Positions 8,321 to 18,335 of a DNA stretch of 64,000 nt are shown one piece after another; positions within the stretch are counted from its first letter, which is position 1; the number at the start of each line of letters is the position of its first letter. The translations under genes and the position numbers were made by a program. The DNA lies in the NCBI GenBank assembly GCA_002428985.1, contig DIYL01000054.1, positions 124,001-188,000 on the forward strand, written 5' to 3'. This DNA is from Anaerolineales bacterium UBA6055. GTDB taxonomy: Bacteria; Chloroflexota; Anaerolineae; Aggregatilineales; Phototrophicaceae. The notes beneath the pieces were generated by a model, which ran no database searches, had not been told where the DNA came from, and saw nothing but the letters and a program-made list of their open reading frames with translations.

Positions 8321-9739
8321 TTAGCCAAGATTCATCACCATAAGCCGAAGTTCAGTCATATCTTCAATCGCGTATTTCACACCCTCGCGTCCAAAACCAG
8401 ATGCTTTGATGCCGCCGTATGGCATATGATCGACTCGAAAGGTTGATGCGCTGTTGACCTGCAATCCGCCGACATCAATGCGATCCCATGCATCCATAAT
8501 CCGCTTCATATCGTTGATGAATATACCAGCTTGTAATCCATATGGACTATCATTGATGGTTGCAACGGCATCATCCCAAGTATCATATGGTGCAAGGGTA
8601 ACAATCGGGGCGAATACTTCCTCACAGACGACTTTCATATCCGGTGCAGTCTTTGTCATGACGGTCGGTGGGAACATGGTTCCATGGCGTTCACCACCGT
8701 AGAGAACCGATGCACCTGCATTTGTTGCTTCATTGACCCAATTTTCAGCCCGTTCTGCATCGTTAAGTGTAATCATTGGTCCTATATCTGTTTCTGCGTC
8801 ACGTGGATCACCGACTTTGAGCGCTTTGACTTTGTTGATGAATATATCAGTAAATTCTTCGAATACATCTTTCTGAATCAGTAATCGTTGTACTGAAATG
8901 CAGTTTTGTCCGGCATTAGTGAAGCTGCCGATTGCTGTTTGACTAGATGCTAGTTCGAGGTCTGCATCGTTGTGGACGATCACACCTGCATTACCGCCTA
9001 ATTCGAGTGTGACTTTTTTCTGTCCTGCTTTGCTCTTGAGCATCCATCCGACAGCAGCACTACCTGTAAAACTGATCATAGCAATCCGTGGGTCTGTTAC
9101 CATGACTTCGGTGTCACGTCCCCATGCATTGAGCATACTGAATGCTTCCGGTGGATAACCTGCTTCTAATACAATTTCCGCAAGGATAACTGATGAGAGT
9201 GGTGTTTTTTCGGCTGGCTTGATAATAATTGGATTGCCAACTGCGATGGCAGGACCAATTTTGTGACATGCTAGGTTAACCGGATAATTAAATGGGGTAA
9301 TGCCTAGAACAGTGCCGATTGGCGCGCGTTTTGTAAATCCTTGTCGGTTTTCGCCTGCAGGTGTCCAATCGATGCTAAAGACCTCACCGTTGATACGTCG
9401 TGCTTCTTCGCTCGATACAAAAATAGTTTGCAAAGCACGGGTGGTTTCGCCAACTGCTGTTTTACGATTCTTGCCGCCTTCCATAATCATCGCTTCTACG
9501 AGTTCATCGAAGCGTTCTGTCATAAGGCGATGCATGTTTTGTAGAATCTCTGACCGTTTGTGGCTGGGAAGTTTACGTGTAATCTCGAAGCCTTTTACAG
9601 CCCGAGCCATCGCATCTTCCATATCTTGTTGTGATGCCATACAAACCGAATCTACAAGTGTATTATCATATGGAAATTGAACCTCTAATACATCATTACT
9701 GTCACGCCATTCACCACCAATAAGATTTTTCTGTGCCAT
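8321..9739 (-). CDS. NAD(P)-dependent aldehyde dehydrogenase
   Basis: 472 residues from ATG 9739, preferred over the longer frame because GAGAGG precedes it at good spacing and the upstream residues do not look like protein. Aldehyde dehydrogenase signatures are complete: ITPFNYP (Asn151), KPAEKTPLSS, FTGSAAVGWML, LELGGN with general-base Glu246, and FTNAGQNCISVQR with nucleophile Cys280. Family members oxidise lactaldehyde, glyceraldehyde-3-phosphate, succinate semialdehyde and others. The nearby fucose-type isomerase genes make lactaldehyde or a sugar aldehyde attractive, but this is inference. Confidence 0.9.
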   Translation of the reverse strand: MAQKNLIGGEWRDSNDVLEVQFPYDNTLVDSVCMASQQDMEDAMARAVKGFEITRKLPSHKRSEILQNMHRLMTERFDELVEAMIMEGGKNRKTAVGETTRALQTIFVSSEEARRINGEVFSIDWTPAGENRQGFTKRAPIGTVLGITPFNYPVNLACHKIGPAIAVGNPIIIKPAEKTPLSSVILAEIVLEAGYPPEAFSMLNAWGRDTEVMVTDPRIAMISFTGSAAVGWMLKSKAGQKKVTLELGGNAGVIVHNDADLELASSQTAIGSFTNAGQNCISVQRLLIQKDVFEEFTDIFINKVKALKVGDPRDAETDIGPMITLNDAERAENWVNEATNAGASVLYGGERHGTMFPPTVMTKTAPDMKVVCEEVFAPIVTLAPYDTWDDAVATINDSPYGLQAGIFINDMKRIMDAWDRIDVGGLQVNSASTFRVDHMPYGGIKASGFGREGVKYAIEDMTELRLMVMNLG

Positions 9740-9938
9740 AAAAATACCTCTCAAAATAGTATCATTCGTTGATGATCTCATTGTAGCAGATGTGTACTTT
9801 TTCAGAGATAGATACCAATCGGTAAGAGGGCATCGTGGATCGTAATGTAAATTGTAGTGCGCGAACATGCACGGATACGTTACAATGAGTCTAATAACGT
9901 CAGTAATAGATTATTTTTTGTACCTAGGAGAACATATT

Positions 9939-11150
9939 GTGGCACGACCTAAGTGGCTCACACGAGACATAATCGAAAACCACAGTGTAGACATGCGCCA
10001 ATTTATCGACATCCGCGAGTCGCGATTACCAAATGGGATGCGTATATTGGATTGTCACAATAGCAGTGGCTTAACATTTACTTTGTTGCCAGATCGCGGT
10101 ATGGATATTTATTCCGCCTCATATAAAGGCATTCCATTAACTTGGCTAAATCAGGGTGCACCATTTCCGCCAGATGGTCAGGAATGGTTACGTATTTTCA
10201 ATGGTGGGTTACTCGTGACATGTGGGTTAACACATGTAGGACCGCCAGAAATTGATAGTGAAACAGGCGAAAGACGAGACATTCATGGTAATTATACTCG
10301 CCTACGTGCTCATGATATTGCTGTGAAAAGTGGTTGGACATATTCCCAGTTTCCGAAATCGACTGCTTTGGCTGATCGATTTGAATCCAAATATGAGATG
10401 AAATTGACGGCTCAATTGGCACAATCCAAATTACACGCTGAACAACTGGCTGTTAGTCGTCGGTTTAACTGGAAACTCGGTGAACCCCGCATCAATATTG
10501 TAGATTTTGTCACTAATCACAGCGATAGACCAATTCCATTAATGGTACTTTATCACTTTAATATGGGTTTCCCGATTGTGCGTAGCGGGACAGAGCTGGT
10601 CGTATCCGGTAATGTATATAGCCGAGACGAAGCAGCACGTGAGGGTGTGAATACATGGAATTTGTATGATGAAGCGAAATCGGGTTACTCTGAACAAGTC
10701 TTTTATCATCATGTACGCAATGATCCAGCTGGACGGGCTCATGCTGCCTTGATTAACGATGACATGGGGTTGAAATTCTCTTGGAAGACTGACACGCTTC
10801 CATACCTAACACAATGGAAGAATACTCGTAAAAATAGCTATATAAATGGGATTGAACCCGGTAATTGTGTACCAGAAGGACAAAACAAAGCCCGTGAATC
10901 GGGTCGTTTACAGATGATTGAACCAGATGAAACAGTCACATTCTCATTGACGATCGAAGTATTAGAGAACATCACGCAAATCGCTGACTTTAAGCGACAG
11001 ATGGAAAACTTCTATAGTAACGGTCCGCTGGTCTCTGAGTGTGATTTGACAGGGTATGATCGGTTTGTTGATTTGGAAGCACCAACCGAAATAGGGCTTA
11101 CCTATACTGATGCTGTCGAGGGCGAAGACGACAGCCCCGAACAAGAATAA
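9939..11150 (+). CDS. DUF4432 / aldose-1-epimerase-like protein
   Basis: 403 residues from a GTG at 9939. GTG is chosen because AGGAG at 9926-9930 is at proper distance; a longer frame from 9867 has no ribosome site. The sequence has the galactose-mutarotase-like beta-sandwich pattern of DUF4432: LPDRGMDIYSASYKGIPLTWLNQGAP, GGLLVTCGLTHVGPP, MVLYHFNMGFP and YINGIEPGNCVPEGQ. His222-type and Glu residues in HFNMGFP and GIEPGN are plausible catalytic positions. It probably acts on a cytoplasmic sugar anomer. Flanking isomerase, GH92 and dehydrogenase genes support a sugar role. Confidence 0.8.
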   Translation: MARPKWLTRDIIENHSVDMRQFIDIRESRLPNGMRILDCHNSSGLTFTLLPDRGMDIYSASYKGIPLTWLNQGAPFPPDGQEWLRIFNGGLLVTCGLTHVGPPEIDSETGERRDIHGNYTRLRAHDIAVKSGWTYSQFPKSTALADRFESKYEMKLTAQLAQSKLHAEQLAVSRRFNWKLGEPRINIVDFVTNHSDRPIPLMVLYHFNMGFPIVRSGTELVVSGNVYSRDEAAREGVNTWNLYDEAKSGYSEQVFYHHVRNDPAGRAHAALINDDMGLKFSWKTDTLPYLTQWKNTRKNSYINGIEPGNCVPEGQNKARESGRLQMIEPDETVTFSLTIEVLENITQIADFKRQMENFYSNGPLVSECDLTGYDRFVDLEAPTEIGLTYTDAVEGEDDSPEQE

Positions 11151-11231
11151 GGCTTTGAACTCATATTCATGTCAGCTCTACAGAGATTGATCCTTCATCC
11201 TATAAATCAATCTCAAGTGGTTAACTCATAC

Positions 11232-11252
11232 GGGCGGAACTAAAATCCGCCC
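11232..11252. terminator. GC-rich hairpin between convergent genes
   Basis: GGGCGGA (11232-11238) and TCCGCCC (11246-11252) form a perfect 7-bp stem with the loop ACTAAAA. It lies between the convergent epimerase-like gene and the GH92 gene and probably ends transcripts from both sides, although the T-tracts are short. Confidence 0.6.
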
Positions 11253-11289
11253 AAAATTTCTCAGATAAAATAATGTTAAATCACTATAT

Positions 11290-13548
11290 TTACTGATTAA
11301 TGGGTTGGTTTGCCCATGATTTGTTGGGTTCATTACCCAACACAAGTTTGAGTGTCCCACCTTTAGCAAAGTCATGATGATAGAACCAAGCTGTGTCTAA
11401 ATGCTGTCCATTTAATTCTGCTGATTGGATATAACATGCGTCTGGATTATTGTTTTCTGCCTCTATTACAAACTTTCCACCATTGTGATAATCTGGATCA
11501 AGGTGAATTGTAATGCGATCAAATATTGGTGCGGAAAGTTCCAGAATGGGTTCAGGTAAACATCCGCCATTGATGCTGAATAGTCCCATTGCCATCAAGA
11601 TATTGAGTGCACCCATTTGTCCTTGATCTTCATCACCGCCATATCCGCCATACGGTGTAACATCACTCTTGGCAGCTTGCATAATACGACGCACCCATTT
11701 TTGTGTTAACCAAGGTGCGCCTGCATAATTAAATAAATGCGCAAGGTACATGCAGGGTTGGTTACCATAGTCGATATAACCTTCTTCATGTTTAGCATGG
11801 GGAGCTGTAAAACTGTGTCCTTCAGCTAACTCAAATAATGTGTTTAACTCATCAATGAAGACATCGTATCCACCAAATAGATCCGCTAATCCTTGCACAT
11901 CGTGAGGCGCATACCATCGATAGTGGTGTGCATTACCTTCACACCATCCGTAAAGCACCATTGGGTCAAAATCCGGTAAGAACTCACCATCCATCATACG
12001 TGGACGCATAAACTTGGTCGATGAATCCCAGAGGTTTTTATAATTCTTAGATCGTGTAATCAGCTGATCGTAATCTGTGCTATAGTCAAGTGTCTGGCTG
12101 AGTTGTGCTAATGCCCAATCATGAAATGCGTATTCGAGTGTCATCGTTGCTGCTGCGTGTGTATGAAATGCGTCAGCGACAATGCCTTGCGGTACATAAC
12201 CTCGCTCAAGATAATATTCAACGCCACCGCCAATACTTGTATCGTGTTCATAGCCTGCTTTGCTCATTAATCCGCCGGGACCATGATTTTTCAACAGACC
12301 TTGATATGCGGTGTCAATATCAAATGTGCGAATCCCATACATCCATGCTGAGACTAAGAATGTAGTTGATGTTGGCGCAGTCATCACAAACGTATAGTTA
12401 CCGCCGGATGGTCCGCGAGGGATGAGCCCGCCATTATGATACATATCAATGAGAGTATTACAGAAGTTATGTGTTATACGAGGATAGACCAGCGACCAAA
12501 GGGTATTGAGCGTCCATGCTGCTCCCCAAAACGCATCAGAATTATGATGCTCATAGTGTGGTTTGCCATCGTCATTGAGTGGGATTTGGCGTATTTGCGG
12601 TGTTTCCCCAGTCATATCCATATAGGTTCCGCCTGCATCGCTGATGCGTCGCCGACCTTTTAATGCGTTGAACAAATCGGTGTAGAATTTTGTCTTTTGA
12701 GCATCTGTCCCACCTTCAACTTCGATCCGACTGAGTTCTTGATTCCAATCTTCACGAGCATCAGTACGTACTGCATCAAAATCCCAATGATTGCATTCTT
12801 GAAGAATATTGTCTTGCGCATATTCGACCCCGCAATATGAGATCCCTACACGGAATTGAAGGACATCACCAGCTTGTACATCGTAGCCGAGGGCTAATCC
12901 GCTATTTTGAATACTACCAGCCAATGGTATCACAGTATCATCTTGCCAGCATAAACTTTCACTTGGGGACTGCTCACATTGAAGTGAGAAGAATATTTTT
13001 GTAGGTTTTGGGCGACGGCGAGTAGCTTCATTTTCGACATATCCACAGAATTCATTGGGCTTTACTTGCTCAATGAAACTGTCTGACATTGGTAACATAA
13101 TCGGTGAGGGTAGGTTCAACAAAATCCACGCACGCCCCGCTTTGTTAAATGTATAACGATGGACACCAACGCGAACTGTCGATGTCAATTCAGCTTTGAT
13201 TTCGTAATCATCTAGTGTGACACTATGGTATCCGGGTTGTGCTACTTCCGATTCATGACGAAATTTTGATTTATAAACATCGCTACCTAAATGTCCATTC
13301 ATCTCGCCAAGTGTTGGCATCATTGGAATACCGCAGAGTTGCCAAGCATGAACATGACTGAAACCATGAATGACATCATCTGTATAACGATACCCACTTT
13401 CCCATCCATCAAGTCCAACTCGTGTATCGGGACTAAGGTTAACCATACCAAAGGGACGACTCGCAGTTGTCAAAAAGAAGAATCGACGATTTGCGGTGTC
13501 AATGAGTGGGTCAACCCAATCGACGGGTTGTTTATGTGTAGTGTTCAT
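11290..13548 (-). CDS. GH92-family alpha-mannosidase, apparently cytoplasmic
   Basis: A 752-residue glycoside hydrolase family 92 protein. It begins VDWVDPLIDT and has RPFGMVNLSPDT, the (alpha/alpha)6 segments GAAWTLNTLWSLVYPR and GLIPRGPSGGNY, and the catalytic-centre motifs EGNAHHYRWYAPHD (Glu537, probable general acid) and GGDEDQGQMGALNI, whose acidic pair corresponds to the general-base region. GH92 enzymes are Ca2+-dependent, inverting exo-alpha-mannosidases acting on N-glycans or mannans. There is no signal peptide, unusual for a glycan-attacking GH92, so it should act on imported oligosaccharides. AGGAG precedes ATG 13548. Confidence 0.9.
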   Translation of the reverse strand: MNTTHKQPVDWVDPLIDTANRRFFFLTTASRPFGMVNLSPDTRVGLDGWESGYRYTDDVIHGFSHVHAWQLCGIPMMPTLGEMNGHLGSDVYKSKFRHESEVAQPGYHSVTLDDYEIKAELTSTVRVGVHRYTFNKAGRAWILLNLPSPIMLPMSDSFIEQVKPNEFCGYVENEATRRRPKPTKIFFSLQCEQSPSESLCWQDDTVIPLAGSIQNSGLALGYDVQAGDVLQFRVGISYCGVEYAQDNILQECNHWDFDAVRTDAREDWNQELSRIEVEGGTDAQKTKFYTDLFNALKGRRRISDAGGTYMDMTGETPQIRQIPLNDDGKPHYEHHNSDAFWGAAWTLNTLWSLVYPRITHNFCNTLIDMYHNGGLIPRGPSGGNYTFVMTAPTSTTFLVSAWMYGIRTFDIDTAYQGLLKNHGPGGLMSKAGYEHDTSIGGGVEYYLERGYVPQGIVADAFHTHAAATMTLEYAFHDWALAQLSQTLDYSTDYDQLITRSKNYKNLWDSSTKFMRPRMMDGEFLPDFDPMVLYGWCEGNAHHYRWYAPHDVQGLADLFGGYDVFIDELNTLFELAEGHSFTAPHAKHEEGYIDYGNQPCMYLAHLFNYAGAPWLTQKWVRRIMQAAKSDVTPYGGYGGDEDQGQMGALNILMAMGLFSINGGCLPEPILELSAPIFDRITIHLDPDYHNGGKFVIEAENNNPDACYIQSAELNGQHLDTAWFYHHDFAKGGTLKLVLGNEPNKSWANQPINQ

Positions 13549-13664
13549 AGGGTACTCCTGATGATGAAAGAAAAGTAATTTCTATCCTGTGAATCGTATA
13601 ATCGACTGGAATCTGTGGTACGATCATGATTCCATATACTATAACCGATAGAAAGATCAAAAAC

Positions 13665-14363
13665 ATGCTGACACCGTTCGGATACTTTGATTTGATTGAT
13701 GCTATGGCTGAGCCGAATTGTCCAGTTTGTCGCTTATTAGAGCGTGATGCCAGTAAATTACTTACAACAATCCTGTATGAATATGTCACAGAGCCACAGA
13801 CTCATGCTACCTTTCGACAAAGCCTCGGGTTATGTAATGTGCATGGTTGGCAAATGGCAGAGCAAGGTAATGTGATGAGTATTGCGGTGTTATATAGTGC
13901 TGTCATTGATGAAGCCCTCAAACAATCAAAAAACCGTAGCCATAATGGACAAGGACTGCGCGGATTATTTAATCGTGTCCCACGGAGTGAACTGAGCAAT
14001 GCGCTTACACCGGATACACCATGCCCCGTTTGTGACAAACTTGATGAGAATCAAAGTCGCTATATGTCTGTTTTTGCTGAAAAAATGACAGATGACCGGT
14101 TTATGACTGCATTTAAAGCGTCTGATGGATTGTGTTTAAATCATTTTCGGCAAGTGGTTGCACTCAATAGCACACCGGAATTTGTGATAACTCAACGCGC
14201 AAAGTGGCAACACTTATATGATGAAATGCAAGAGTTTATTCGGAAGTATGATCCGACGAAAGCTGATAGTGCTATCGGAATAGAAGGTGACAGTTGGCTA
14301 CGGGCAATTCGTCAGATGGTTGGCGAAAAAGGCGTGTTCGGCAAACGGTCAGACAATGAATAA
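13665..14363 (+). CDS. DUF6062-type protein with two CPVC motifs
   Basis: 232 residues from ATG 13665; an alternative ATG at 13626 adds 13 residues. Neither start has a strong ribosome site, and the first domain naturally begins at LTPFGYFDLIDAMAEPNC. Two similar halves each carry a zinc-finger-like C-P-V-C: NCPVCRLLERDA near residue 20 and PCPVCDKLDENQ near 125. Each is followed by a Cys-x-x-His or Cys-x-x-His-Phe pair (LCNVHGW, LCLNHFRQ). The Cys/His spacing suggests two metal sites. The biochemical role is unknown. It diverges from the GH92 gene. Confidence 0.72.
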   Translation: MLTPFGYFDLIDAMAEPNCPVCRLLERDASKLLTTILYEYVTEPQTHATFRQSLGLCNVHGWQMAEQGNVMSIAVLYSAVIDEALKQSKNRSHNGQGLRGLFNRVPRSELSNALTPDTPCPVCDKLDENQSRYMSVFAEKMTDDRFMTAFKASDGLCLNHFRQVVALNSTPEFVITQRAKWQHLYDEMQEFIRKYDPTKADSAIGIEGDSWLRAIRQMVGEKGVFGKRSDNE

Positions 14364-14385
14364 CTTTGCCTGACCAGAGATATGT

Positions 14386-15747
14386 TTATTGGCTAGTATG
14401 AAGCTCATTCAGGATGCGTTGTAAGCTACTTAATGCTGTCTGTTCTTCGTTAGTAAGATTGCCATCGTAGAGATTGATAGCTTCATATGGATCAACTGCA
14501 AGGTTATAGAGTTCAATATCGCCTGTTTCAGTTTGAATCAACTTATAGCTCGCATCACGAATTGTGTAAATCCATATGCCCTCATTTGTAGAATTGCCTT
14601 GTTGATTGTTATTGTTATTTCTCCCGCGATTGCCATTTCGTTCAAATAATAGATTTTCTGAATAAATCCAATCACGTGATGGTGAATTGGCATCAGTCAA
14701 TAACCCGACAAAGCTTTGTCCGTCAATATTTGCTGGTGGAGCACTGTCAAATAACTCTGACACAGTAGGGAATATATCAGCAACATTAACAAGCGCATCT
14801 TCACGTTCATCTATGCGCGTTACACCAGCACCTGCAACAATCATCGGCACATGAATGCCACCTTCATAAACCGTATTTTTTGCTTGATTACGTGTATATG
14901 GTGCTTGGATAACCTGTCGACTAGTCCCGTTGTCCCCGATAAAAATAATGGTTGTGTTGGCAAGTTCATCGGTTGGTATACCTGCCAAGAGCCTCCCAAT
15001 TTCATAATCAAGGTTTTCAACCATTGCGATGTAGTAGGGCAGTGGATTGGCATTAATGTCGGATTCTGTGCCGGACAAATCTGTTTGACTATGTGTACCT
15101 TCAGGTGGTAGATGAAATGGTGTATGTGGTGCAGTGTATGCGACCCATGCAAACCATGCTGTGTCTTGATTATTGATCCAATCAACTGCAAGGTCTGTAA
15201 ATGTTGATGTCATGTAAGACGTGTTAGTTGACCGTTGACCATTGTTGACGAAACTCCAATTGTAGTAGTCATTCATTGCACCCCCATAAAATCCAGCGTA
15301 ATATTCAACCGCCATTTGAGCAGGAACATCAACCGACCCTCTACCACCGCCACTCAGATGCCATTTGCCTATGATACTGCTAGCGATATGACCATTACTG
15401 CTGGATGATAAATGCTCATGTAGCGAGTACTCATCAGGGGAAATCATTGAACGATCTTGTACTGATAAAACATTAGTGCGAAACCCATAACGTCCAGTTA
15501 GTAAGGTTGCGCGAGTTGGTGAACACGTGGGGCTCGACCATACATTGTCAAAGGTGATGCCCCGTGCCATGAGTGCTTCTAGATTCGGCATATTGGCTTT
15601 TTGTACAGCTTCGTCGAGCATGTAATTCGGCATGACATCAATGCCAAGATCATCGGCGATGATCAGTAGAACATTGTGGTCATTCTGTGCAAAACTAACT
15701 GTGGTGAATGTCAAACTGATTAAGGCTATCAGCAATAACTTTTTCAC
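14386..15747 (-). CDS. Secreted type I sulfatase
   Basis: 453 residues from a GTG start at 15747, chosen because GGGGAG lies just upstream and the protein then opens with a textbook signal peptide (KKLLLIALISLTFTTVSFA, cleavage near 20). The sulfatase core is clear: LLIIADDLG (metal-binding Asp32/Asp33) and SSPTCSPTRATLLTGR, where Cys75 of C-x-P-x-R is the residue turned into formylglycine. IIGKWHLSG, APHTPFHLPPEG and IFIGDNG (metal site) follow. A low-complexity Asn/Gly/Arg stretch occurs near residues 380-395. It probably removes sulfate from extracellular polysaccharides. No formylglycine-generating enzyme is visible here. Confidence 0.92.
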   Translation of the reverse strand: MKKLLLIALISLTFTTVSFAQNDHNVLLIIADDLGIDVMPNYMLDEAVQKANMPNLEALMARGITFDNVWSSPTCSPTRATLLTGRYGFRTNVLSVQDRSMISPDEYSLHEHLSSSSNGHIASSIIGKWHLSGGGRGSVDVPAQMAVEYYAGFYGGAMNDYYNWSFVNNGQRSTNTSYMTSTFTDLAVDWINNQDTAWFAWVAYTAPHTPFHLPPEGTHSQTDLSGTESDINANPLPYYIAMVENLDYEIGRLLAGIPTDELANTTIIFIGDNGTSRQVIQAPYTRNQAKNTVYEGGIHVPMIVAGAGVTRIDEREDALVNVADIFPTVSELFDSAPPANIDGQSFVGLLTDANSPSRDWIYSENLLFERNGNRGRNNNNNQQGNSTNEGIWIYTIRDASYKLIQTETGDIELYNLAVDPYEAINLYDGNLTNEEQTALSSLQRILNELHTSQ

Positions 15748-15844
15748 ACTGCTTCTCCCCGTTATAAATAATATAGATTCACTATGCCATGCAGGTGTAA
15801 GCAATGTGTGTTGAGATTGTAATTTTTGTGTGAGATGTGAATAC

Positions 15845-15872
15845 AAAAAGCCTGCAACACTGTTACAGGCTT
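15845..15872 (-). terminator. Rho-independent terminator of the lacI-GH4 operon
   Basis: On the minus strand a stem AAGCCTG/CAGGCTT, extended by four more pairs after one mismatch, is followed by TTTTTG. It lies 25 bp after the GH4 stop and separates that operon from the sulfatase gene. Confidence 0.8.
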
Positions 15873-15896
15873 ATGTGGATGCTACTGGTTGGCTAA

Positions 15897-17288
15897 TTAT
15901 TGATATTCTGGCAGATAATCACCGTGTGCTTCAATGAGTTCATCAACCATTGACCAAATCTGATCAAGCGTTAATTCTGCACCAGTGTGTGGATCTAGCA
16001 TTGCTGCATGGTAGATATGGTCGCGTTTCTGGGTTAATGCTGCTTCAACCGTCAAAGATTGGACATTAATATTGGTTTGCATCAACGCGGCAAGATGAAC
16101 TGGGATGTCCCCAATATGTGTGGGTTGGATTCCGTTGGCATCAACTAGGCAAGGCACTTCTACACTACAGCCTTCTGGTAGGTTGTCAATAATGCCATAG
16201 TTTGCGACGTTGCCGTATATGGTTTTAGCTTCGCCTGTCTCCATACTATGGATGATTAGGGAGCCATACTCGACACTACGCTGAATTTCGTTGAGATTGG
16301 TGATTCCTCGAACCATTCCACGTTTAATCATATCCATTGGATGGACATCTTTGAGTGCTGCTAAGATTTCTTCTTCTGTCGGGATGCGTCCTTCTGCTTC
16401 TGCTTTTTCGAGCAATTCCCAGCTAATGATACCGGCTTTACAGCGTTCGATATATTCTTCAATCGGGATATTGAATTCTTCAATCAGTTCCGGTGCACTG
16501 TTTTTGATAAACCATGGAGTGTATTCGCTAAAATGTTCGCTTGATTCGGTTACGAAATAGCCTAATTTTTTGAACATCTCATAACGAACGCGATTTGTAT
16601 CAGGTACACGTCCTTCGTCATAGACTTTATGAATCAATGGGTAAAGGTCTTCGCCCGTTTTACGGTTCTCAAATTTAAGATAGAACGCCATATGGTTGAT
16701 ACCTGCAACGACATAATTGATGTCTTCGTACGGTACACCAATATCATGGGATAGTTCGTGGGCTGTACCTGGGACACTATGGCACAATCCTACAGTTTTG
16801 ATACTACTTGCACGGCTCATCGCCCATTGATTCATACACATGGGGTTAACATAGTTGATGAACAACGCCTCTGGACAGAGTTCTTCCATATCTTTGAGAA
16901 TATTGAGTAAGACGGGAATTGTACGAAGACCACGCATAATCCCACCGATACCTAGTGTGTCTGCGATGGTTTGACGTAAGCCGTATTTTTTAGGTATTTC
17001 GAAGTCAATGACAGTAGCAGGTTCATATCCACCGACTTGAATCATACAGACGACATAATCTGCACCAGTTAGTGCTTCACGGCGGTCTGTTGTGGTTTCT
17101 ACAGTGGGATTAATCCCCAGTGTATTTATGATATGATGGGCAACTTGCTCGGACTGTTTTAGGCGTTGTGCGTCAATATCCATCAGGCAAATTGTTGCAT
17201 CCGCGAGCTCTGGATAACTCCAGATATCGCCCATTAGGTTCTTTGCAAAGACTGTACTACCAGCACCGATAAATGTGATTTTTGGCAT
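15897..17288 (-). CDS. GH4-family glycosidase (alpha-galactosidase/glucosidase/galacturonidase type)
   Basis: 463 residues from ATG 17288, preferred because AAAGGA sits 6 nt upstream; an ATG five codons earlier has no such site. Family GH4 enzymes use NAD+ and Mn2+ in a redox elimination mechanism. The Rossmann motif ITFIGAGSTVFAKNL opens the protein. DADYVVC-type ADYVVCMIQVGG, NYVNPMCMNQWAM, GLCHSVPGT (metal-ligand Cys) and AGINHMAFYL (metal-ligand His) follow. The enzyme is cytoplasmic and acts on imported glycosides. It lies 21 bp after the lacI-type gene. Substrate specificity cannot be read from sequence. Confidence 0.92.
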   Translation of the reverse strand: MPKITFIGAGSTVFAKNLMGDIWSYPELADATICLMDIDAQRLKQSEQVAHHIINTLGINPTVETTTDRREALTGADYVVCMIQVGGYEPATVIDFEIPKKYGLRQTIADTLGIGGIMRGLRTIPVLLNILKDMEELCPEALFINYVNPMCMNQWAMSRASSIKTVGLCHSVPGTAHELSHDIGVPYEDINYVVAGINHMAFYLKFENRKTGEDLYPLIHKVYDEGRVPDTNRVRYEMFKKLGYFVTESSEHFSEYTPWFIKNSAPELIEEFNIPIEEYIERCKAGIISWELLEKAEAEGRIPTEEEILAALKDVHPMDMIKRGMVRGITNLNEIQRSVEYGSLIIHSMETGEAKTIYGNVANYGIIDNLPEGCSVEVPCLVDANGIQPTHIGDIPVHLAALMQTNINVQSLTVEAALTQKRDHIYHAAMLDPHTGAELTLDQIWSMVDELIEAHGDYLPEYQ

Positions 17289-17309
17289 AGGATGTCCTTT
17301 CATAATTAA

Positions 17310-18332
17310 TTAGATTTTAGATCCACAAGATTGACGGATAATCAATTCGGTAGGTAAATAAATATGGTTACGATCAGGTGGGGTATTGTTGATAAGTGTC
17401 AATAAGAGCTCACCTGCGGATTCACCGAGGGTAATTTCAGGGGCGCGAACAGTAGTCAGTGGGGGATTGAGGTAGGCTGATACCCGAATATCGTCATACC
17501 CGACAAGGGCAATGTCATCAGGTACACCAATCCCATTCTGATTGAGATACGCTAGTGCTCCAACTGCCATCATATCATTCATACAATAGACAACTGATAT
17601 ATCGGGGCACTTCGTTAGCAACAATTCCATCGCAGCATAACCACTTTCTGGATGATATGCGCCTTCTACAATATTCTTTTGATCAAGTGACACATCAGAC
17701 TGTGCTAATCGCTTACGGAATGTCATGAGGCGTGATTTAATATTATCCCCATCAAGGGGCGCATAGGTAATTACACCGATAGGCATCCGTTTCAGATCGA
17801 TGATATGATCTACTAATTTTTTTACACCCTCATTTTGATTGATCGCAACAAAGTACATATTATCATCATCAATTGGAACAAGCGATACAATCGGCAACCC
17901 ATAGAGTGATTTAATGTTATCTTGCCCCCAAATATTATGTGTGACAATTGCTCCAGCGATTTCGCCACTTTTTAGCATTGTGAGCATAGTCTCTGTGTCT
18001 TGGGGTGATCGTACTTGCTCCACTAAAATGCGGAACTGGTCTACTTGTATTGCATTACGAATACCTGTGATGATATTGGGGATATAGGGGTCAGCAAAAA
18101 TTTGTTCATGCGGTTGGATTAAAAACAGCCCGATATTATTACTACGACCTTTTGCCAAGGATTTTGCCAACGCATGAGGTACGTAACCCAAGTCAGCTGC
18201 TGCATTGAGGACTTTTTGGCGGGTGGCTTCGCTGATATTAGCCTTTTCGACGTTATTCATGACAAATGAAACTGTCGTTGGAGAGACACCTGCGTGTTTG
18301 GCAACTTGTTGAGCTGTAACAACTTTTTTCAC
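17310..18332 (-). CDS. LacI-family transcriptional repressor
   Basis: A 340-residue LacI protein. The HTH with VTAQQVAKHAGVSPTTVSFV and the hinge helix region VPHALAKSLA lie in the first 60 residues, and a periplasmic-binding-protein-like sensor follows (NIGLFLIQP, VVYCMNDMMAVGAL, VALVGYDDI as DIALVGYDDIRVS, LTTVRAP). Translation starts at a GTG (18330-18332) with no clear Shine-Dalgarno site. The leader consists almost entirely of three tandem operators on a consensus promoter, so strong autoregulation is expected. It is co-transcribed with the GH4 gene it presumably controls; the divergent aldo/keto reductase may also respond. Confidence 0.93.
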   Translation of the reverse strand: MKKVVTAQQVAKHAGVSPTTVSFVMNNVEKANISEATRQKVLNAAADLGYVPHALAKSLAKGRSNNIGLFLIQPHEQIFADPYIPNIITGIRNAIQVDQFRILVEQVRSPQDTETMLTMLKSGEIAGAIVTHNIWGQDNIKSLYGLPIVSLVPIDDDNMYFVAINQNEGVKKLVDHIIDLKRMPIGVITYAPLDGDNIKSRLMTFRKRLAQSDVSLDQKNIVEGAYHPESGYAAMELLLTKCPDISVVYCMNDMMAVGALAYLNQNGIGVPDDIALVGYDDIRVSAYLNPPLTTVRAPEITLGESAGELLLTLINNTPPDRNHIYLPTELIIRQSCGSKI

Positions 18333-18335
18333 AAA

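Noticed and set aside
9300..9680. A 126-codon open frame on the plus strand
   Set aside because: Antisense to the aldehyde dehydrogenase; composition is that of a shadow frame.
9740..9868. N-terminal extension of the aldehyde dehydrogenase
   Set aside because: The extra 43 residues do not resemble the family, and ATG 9739 has a proper ribosome site.
15748..15846. N-terminal extension of the sulfatase
   Set aside because: It would place residues before the signal peptide; GTG 15747 with GGGGAG is the natural start.
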